Source of the DNA: Actinomycetota bacterium
Lineage (GTDB): Bacteria; Actinomycetota; Acidimicrobiia; Acidimicrobiales; Ilumatobacteraceae
Assembly (NCBI GenBank): GCA_009705865.1
Contig: WLSJ01000001.1
Span: forward strand, 1 to 46,572
DNA length: 46,572 nt
Direction: 5' to 3'
In this document: piece by piece, positions 42,762 through 46,572 of the stretch
Layout: each line of letters opens with the position of its first letter
Position numbering within the stretch: position 1 is the stretch's first letter
Notes under the pieces: model-generated
Told to the model about the DNA's origin: nothing
Database searches by the model: none
The model's input: the letters and a program-made list of their open reading frames with translations, nothing else
Made by a program: the position numbers and the translations under genes

Positions 42762-45229
42762 TTCACTACCGTGCTTGTTCTGAATATGGTGGATCCAGAA
42801 GTTCCACGGACAGATATTGCGATGTTCAATGTTGAGCCTGAGACAAGATTTTTTGCGATACAACTTGTTTTACTATCCGACTTACATGTGCCGGCAGAGG
42901 TTTTCACCTTCACAAGAGAAACAGCCCCCAAAGAATCCTTGACTGTCCACTTTATTTTGACCGTTCCCGCCTTAGGTGAGGTCACTACGGGTACAAGTTT
43001 GATCTTTCCGGGAATAATTCTCCCAGAAGAGAGCACGTGCAAAAGACGATAACCACTCGAGTAAATTTTCACGTTTCCTGTTGACATCGCTCGACCATAG
43101 CAGTAAGTATCTTTACCTTTTACAGCCGTAAACGAGAATTCTTTCGACGCTGGCGTAGCACCTTGGTTAAAACCATATTTGGAATTCTGTTTCCCCTTCA
43201 CGACACAATTGACTTCAAGCAAATTCACATTGTTCTGATCTAATTCCGCTGCCGTGGCTGTGACCAGTAGGTTTTTGCCTGAAAATTTCGCGCTCAGAAC
43301 CGGGTCTTCTGGGAGCCCAGCAAGCGTTCTAGTAGTGAACAATGTCTCTCTAGACCCGGTCGCATTGGTTCCCTTCGCTATTAATTGCACTGCTGTTTTC
43401 CGTGGTAGGTCAGAAAACGTACACACAGTGTCGCCAAGAACTGCCAACACACATGGTTCGCGGCCAGCAATCTCAATAGTTGGAGTCCCTTGGATTTCAG
43501 ACCCACCGTTCTCCACATGAACTGTTGCTACAACCGAGTCAGAAGTGGCCGTAAATGTAGAACGGAAGATAGGCGCGACGTTTGATAGCTGCGTGGCAGC
43601 CGAAGTAATGCGATTCGATGAAACAGCGCCATTTATCCCAGCAACTGTGGGAGAAACAACTGTCTCACGAGCAACATTGAGTATTTGACATGACGACTCC
43701 CATACAAATGCGGTACACGCTTTTGTTGCATCTTCTAGAAGATTCACAGACCATGAACTCGGTTCATCTTCTCCATAGGCGGAGCCAGCGACACCCCATG
43801 CCACGTTCAATGTGGCTTCACCTGACTGGTCAGCGGTCCCTGTCACGGTGGCTGGATCTGTTACAGCAAAACTCATTACAGGTTCAATACGCACCGTTGC
43901 ACTTGTGCCGTTGGTTGATTCGACTGAGACTGTGAATCGATTACGCGGGTCGGTCCATGATCGAAGTGCAGGAAGTCGAGGATCATTGGCATAGTCAATT
44001 GAGGTGAGAGATGCAGTGGGCGGAGTGATGTCACACAGATAGCTGGTACTAGACGCAACACCGACTACCCCTTCCAGACTTATTCGGTGAGTTGAAAAAT
44101 CTGCAGAAGGCTCATACGTGATTGTCACACCTCCGTTTACAGGAGCAGCAGCCGGAGAGATTGAGGTAATTACATTTGGGTTGTATTGCAGCCAGAATTC
44201 ATTATCACCCGCAGCGACATCAGTCGGCAAAATATTGACGGCAGTAGTTCCAAGGTCACTTCGGTCAGGTCTATTCAAAATGACCGTTTGTGCAGAGCCG
44301 GTCCATACTGCAACATTGGAAGCTGGAAGCCAACCAACGCTTTCCAAAAACGTCGGAGCATAATAACCAGAGGCACCGGCAATACCCATCGTGTCTGCGA
44401 GATTTCCGTATTCAACTTCCTCGCACGATTTCAAATACGTCAATGTCACGCCGGCATTGCAGGTGTTGGCATGAGGAAAGCCCATATTGTGTCCGAGCTC
44501 ATGTGCCCACACACCCATATAACCCGGGGCGGTGTAAGTCCAAGTCAATTTGCCTTCAACTTCACCTAGACCACCAAAGTTGCAATCTTGATTGTCGCCA
44601 GTAAAAGTCATCATGACATGGTCAGAACTCTCTGTTAACCCTTGCTTCTCAACATAAGCGAGAGCAAGGTCAGACATTTCATAAAAGTTGCATTGTCCAG
44701 CCGAATTGACCGAAGAGACATTTACTGTTGATAAAAAATTGACAGACAGAGTCTCTTGATTAGCCGACATACTGCGCCACCACGTTTTCAACTGTGTCGC
44801 AATTCCATTTGCCACTGTCCGGTCAGCGCTCTTCCATGTTGCACCAGACCACTGCAACGGCACCACCGTTACTGTGCGATTTGCTACCACAGCAGTTGAG
44901 TGCACTGGTCGACGGACCGTTATTGCTTTTGACAAAGAAGACGCCGTAACTTCCGATCCGACCTTTTTTGAAAACGACACAAGAGATCCGCTGCTTTGTT
45001 GAACTTCAACTTCTGAATCAACCGGAATTACACGATCGCTAGTCTTGACCACCCACGTGGAGTTACCCGCTGCTTCAAATCGCCCGTCATTAGAAGCCAG
45101 TTTGAGCAATGTGCCACTGATGGCATTGACCGCCGGAGTCATCGCTGCCTGTACTGGCGTAATCGCCGATGAAAAAGCCGCTGACCCAACTAGGACGAGA
45201 CTTGCCCCGAGCCACCGAAAACTTTTCAC
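42758..45229 (-). CDS. Secreted M11 (gametolysin-like) metalloprotease
   Basis: An 823-residue protein with a signal peptide (residues 1-~29, ALVL-type leader to PVQA). The zinc site HELGHNMGFPHA sits at residues 243-254 (HExxHxxxxxH), followed by a Met-turn-like DTMG, and the neighbouring WHELGHN context matches peptidase M11 / gametolysin-type enzymes. An N-terminal propeptide-like region precedes it. The C-terminal half (~450-823) contains beta-rich, Fn3/immunoglobulin-like segments (e.g. LPRKTAVQLIAKGTNATGSR) of uncertain family. It would degrade extracellular protein. Overlaps the lipoprotein gene by 4 bp and is preceded 24 bp upstream by the bestrophin-like gene on the same strand. Confidence 0.82.
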   Translation of the reverse strand: MKSFRWLGASLVLVGSAAFSSAITPVQAAMTPAVNAISGTLLKLASNDGRFEAAGNSTWVVKTSDRVIPVDSEVEVQQSSGSLVSFSKKVGSEVTASSLSKAITVRRPVHSTAVVANRTVTVVPLQWSGATWKSADRTVANGIATQLKTWWRSMSANQETLSVNFLSTVNVSSVNSAGQCNFYEMSDLALAYVEKQGLTESSDHVMMTFTGDNQDCNFGGLGEVEGKLTWTYTAPGYMGVWAHELGHNMGFPHANTCNAGVTLTYLKSCEEVEYGNLADTMGIAGASGYYAPTFLESVGWLPASNVAVWTGSAQTVILNRPDRSDLGTTAVNILPTDVAAGDNEFWLQYNPNVITSISPAAAPVNGGVTITYEPSADFSTHRISLEGVVGVASSTSYLCDITPPTASLTSIDYANDPRLPALRSWTDPRNRFTVSVESTNGTSATVRIEPVMSFAVTDPATVTGTADQSGEATLNVAWGVAGSAYGEDEPSSWSVNLLEDATKACTAFVWESSCQILNVARETVVSPTVAGINGAVSSNRITSAATQLSNVAPIFRSTFTATSDSVVATVHVENGGSEIQGTPTIEIAGREPCVLAVLGDTVCTFSDLPRKTAVQLIAKGTNATGSRETLFTTRTLAGLPEDPVLSAKFSGKNLLVTATAAELDQNNVNLLEVNCVVKGKQNSKYGFNQGATPASKEFSFTAVKGKDTYCYGRAMSTGNVKIYSSGYRLLHVLSSGRIIPGKIKLVPVVTSPKAGTVKIKWTVKDSLGAVSLVKVKTSAGTCKSDSKTSCIAKNLVSGSTLNIAISVRGTSGSTIFRTSTVVK

Positions 45230-45253
45230 CTGCCCAATGTACCCAAGCCTGGG

Positions 45254-46042
45254 CTACTGAATCATGTTTTGCACGGCACTAGCGATGGGGCTGATGTCAA
45301 CATCGGCCCCACTTCCCTGTCCATCATTGGTTCCATGCCCAAACGGATTGTCAAGATCTTTCACCAGCAACAACAAATATGCATAGGCAAGGCTCAGAAC
45401 TGACGGGGCGATCCAGGACATGATGGTGGAGGGGAAACTAACAACCGCCAGAGAGACCTGCAGCACGAGCACAAGAAAACTCATTAATACGTAACCCGAT
45501 TGCACGAACGACGTGTTTCGAATGACCGCAATTCTGTTCAGTACTCCGGTCAATTCTCCGTTCAAGACCATGAGTCGACTGAGGTAATGAGTTGCTACTC
45601 CACTTTTCTCAACATCAACTATTAGTAACGCTAAATCGGAGTGCCTTTTCCATAACTCTTCGTCGCTGATTCTCCCTATGCACCACGAATTAATAGCAAT
45701 CCCCACTTCAGATATTCGCTGACGAAAAGAGCGCGCGTCTATCTCTTTCAGTGCCAAACCTGAACTGCAGGTTGTGTAGAAGCTTGTCAATGCCACGGCA
45801 ACGACTGCTGGCAATTTTTCAGATTCCTTATAGTCAGCGAGAACACCACCCAACATGAAACCCAAGATGAGCGTTACCCCCGTAATCACTGAACCGATCT
45901 CAGCAAAAGTGGCAACTTCTCCGATGTTAAAGACCTCACGCAGAATGACGCGCAATACCATTACCGCGATTACTACGGGAATCGATAACAGCAACAATCG
46001 CAGACGATTGAGGAATTTGTTCTGAAGCAATAAAGTTTTCAC
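45254..46042 (-). CDS. Four-helix membrane protein, bestrophin-like (DUF4239-type)
   Basis: A 262-residue protein with GTG start. Hydrophobic segments at ~15-35 (LLLLSIPVVIAVMVLR), ~48-70, ~185-205 and ~208-228 suggest four membrane helices with a central charged, helical loop (~75-180). The C-terminal LLLLVKDLDNPFGHG resembles the conserved DLDNPF end of bestrophin-like/DUF4239 proteins. Bestrophins are anion channels; for this bacterial group the function is unproven. It is upstream of the secreted M11 protease and lipoprotein on the same strand (24 bp gap), so the three may be one transcript. Start-proximal sequence abuts the uppP/tRNA remnant. Confidence 0.6.
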   Translation of the reverse strand: MKTLLLQNKFLNRLRLLLLSIPVVIAVMVLRVILREVFNIGEVATFAEIGSVITGVTLILGFMLGGVLADYKESEKLPAVVAVALTSFYTTCSSGLALKEIDARSFRQRISEVGIAINSWCIGRISDEELWKRHSDLALLIVDVEKSGVATHYLSRLMVLNGELTGVLNRIAVIRNTSFVQSGYVLMSFLVLVLQVSLAVVSFPSTIMSWIAPSVLSLAYAYLLLLVKDLDNPFGHGTNDGQGSGADVDISPIASAVQNMIQ

Positions 46043-46063
46043 GGCAAAAACTTAGCGAGTTAT

Positions 46064-46148
46064 TGGCAGTCCCAACGGGATTCGAACCCGTGCCGCCACC
46101 TACGACAAGTAGATGCCCGGTGGACGACATGGGTAGAAATTCTGACAC
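46064..46148 (-). pseudogene. Chimeric remnant: uppP active-site fragment joined to a tRNA 3' end
   Basis: On the minus strand, 46148-46098 reads as 17 codons of an UppP active-site region (VSEFLPMSSTGHLLVVG), immediately followed by the 3' third of a tRNA: T-arm at 46091-46075 (ACGGG-TTCGAAT-CCCGT), acceptor strand TGGGACT (46074-46068), discriminator G (46067) and CCA (46066-46064). No matching 5' acceptor strand (AGTCCCA), D-arm or credible anticodon arm lies upstream, so no complete tRNA is present. In-frame TGA (46151-46149) precedes the uppP part. Compared with the window's own uppP, 14 codons differ at about ten bases but by only one residue (Ile to Met), so it came from a diverged functional homologue. 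Confidence 0.72.
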
Positions 46149-46272
46149 TCATAGGCAATGCAGACCCACCAAAGTGTCCCGCCTTGATTGAATCGCTCTA
46201 TCCCATGGTTGGTTTGATTGACGAGTTAGGCTGGCATTTTAAGTAGACAGCAAATCTAATAAAGGTTCCATC
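46149..46272. other. Intergenic stretch with a possible decayed reading frame
   Basis: Between the chimeric remnant and the last gene, the plus strand keeps a frame open to TAG at 46244-46246 whose end reads ALIESLYPMVGLIDELGWHF. It looks protein-like but continues upstream only as the antisense of the uppP/tRNA remnant, so it is probably a fragment or chance. A ribosome-site-like AAAGG lies at 46261-46265. No clear promoter was found. Confidence 0.3.
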
Positions 46273-46572
46273 ATGGCTTTCAATCGCTTCGGCACATTCA
46301 CACTCGGCATCATCATTGCTGCGGTATCAGCAGGAGCAGTGAACTTCGCAAACGCCGCAGGTAACACAACACTGAAAGCTTGTGCCGACAAAGCATCCGG
46401 CACGATGCGTTACATCTCAAAAGGCTCGTGCAAAAAGACTGAAAAAGCTCTGTCCTGGAATCAAATAGGCCCGTCTGGTGCAACCGGGACAAATGGTCAA
46501 AATCATTTTGCTGTGGATGCAACGGGAAAGACTTTAGGAGTAGTTACTGGCACTGGTTGGGGTGCGTATGAC
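46273..46572 (+). CDS. Secreted collagen-like protein, N-terminal part (cut by window edge)
   Basis: An ATG at 46273, 7 nt after AAAGG, opens a frame that stays open for 100 codons to the window edge. It begins with a signal peptide (MAFNRFGTFTLGIIIAAVSA, then ANA). A short Cys-containing region follows (LKACADKASGTMRYI, SKGSCKKTEKALSWNQIG), and then a Gly-Xaa-Yaa stretch (GPSGATGTNG) like collagen-type repeats. I recall this layout from predicted surface proteins in related actinobacteria; the family is not characterised. The rest is outside the window, so length and function cannot be judged. Confidence 0.75.
   Translation, partial: MAFNRFGTFTLGIIIAAVSAGAVNFANAAGNTTLKACADKASGTMRYISKGSCKKTEKALSWNQIGPSGATGTNGQNHFAVDATGKTLGVVTGTGWGAYD

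Noticed and set aside
46064..46140. A complete tRNA on the minus strand (a TGT-anticodon-like loop at the uppP part)
   Set aside because: A weak 5-bp stem with a 7-base loop can be drawn, but position 37 is a pyrimidine, the D-arm does not pair, and only four of seven acceptor pairs form. The upstream bases are better explained as uppP codons.
46218..46260. Promoter before the collagen-like gene (TTGACG, TCTAAT)
   Set aside because: The two boxes are about 31 bp apart, too far for a sigma-70-type promoter, and the -10-like box lies almost on the ribosome site.

Overview
This window looks like chromosome from a planktonic actinobacterium, most likely class Acidimicrobiia (Ilumatobacteraceae-like); that placement is inferred from gene content, not from a marker gene. 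The content is typical of actinobacteria: mycothiol-linked enzymes (an Mca-type amidase and a maleylpyruvate-isomerase-fold protein), two F420-type luciferase-like oxidoreductases, a WS/DGAT acyltransferase, an AccA3-type biotin carboxylase/carrier fusion, galactofuran synthesis (Glf and a GlfT2-like transferase), an LCP protein and an actinobacterial DapD. Base composition is near 50% GC by eye. Genes are tightly packed on both strands, with many 1-4 bp overlaps and no gene-free stretch over about 250 bp. No rRNA, complete tRNA, CRISPR array, insertion sequence or integrase was seen.

Layout. 1-5.4 kb: lipid genes on the plus strand (acyl-CoA dehydrogenase tail, alpha/beta hydrolase, PAP2 phosphatase, WS/DGAT, SDR, CrtC/AttH-like protein). 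5.5-8.4 kb: a large secreted RCC1-repeat plus fibronectin-III protein. 8.4-10.9 kb: minus-strand NudC, LLM oxidoreductase and mycothiol-type protein. 10.9-14.4 kb: thiolase, lipoprotein nuclease, ChbG-type deacetylase and convergent mca. 14.4-16.5 kb: PAS-GGDEF-EAL protein whose 5' end is anomalous. 16.5-20.1 kb: LCP and biotin ligase, divergent from the biotinylated carboxylase subunit. 20.1-22.7 kb: flavin disulfide reductase and M15 peptidase. 22.8-25.8 kb: lysS-dapD-nitroreductase overlapping operon. 25.8-29.4 kb: RidA, methylmalonyl-CoA mutase catalytic subunit and enoyl-CoA hydratase, divergent from a class II aldolase. 29.4-32.7 kb: EamA exporter and a SpoIID-SGNH-peptidoglycan-binding protein. 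32.7-37.6 kb: minus-strand sirtuin, rhodanese-MoeZ, glf and glfT2-like operon. 37.7-42 kb: conserved hypothetical, SGNH-like secreted protein, LLM oxidoreductase, GH4 glycosidase and UppP. 42-46.6 kb: secreted or membrane accessory genes (Thr-rich lipoprotein, M11-like metalloprotease, bestrophin-like membrane protein, start of a collagen-like secreted protein).

How the genes fit together. Envelope building is the main theme: Glf makes UDP-galactofuranose, the GlfT2-like enzyme polymerises it, the LCP protein probably attaches polymer to peptidoglycan, UppP recycles undecaprenyl carrier, DapD supplies diaminopimelate, and the M15, SpoIID and SGNH proteins remodel or bind the wall. Acyl-CoA dehydrogenase, enoyl-CoA hydratase, thiolase, acyl-CoA carboxylase with its ligase, and the mutase form a fatty-acid and propionyl-CoA theme.

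The most unusual structure is at 46064-46148 (minus strand): about 17 codons of a diverged second uppP run directly into the 3' third of a tRNA (T-arm, acceptor strand, CCA). It lies beside variable secreted genes and looks like a recombination scar or integration junction. The second anomaly is the PAS-GGDEF-EAL gene, whose reading frame extends far 5' of its first usable start codon and appears to need a +1 shift.
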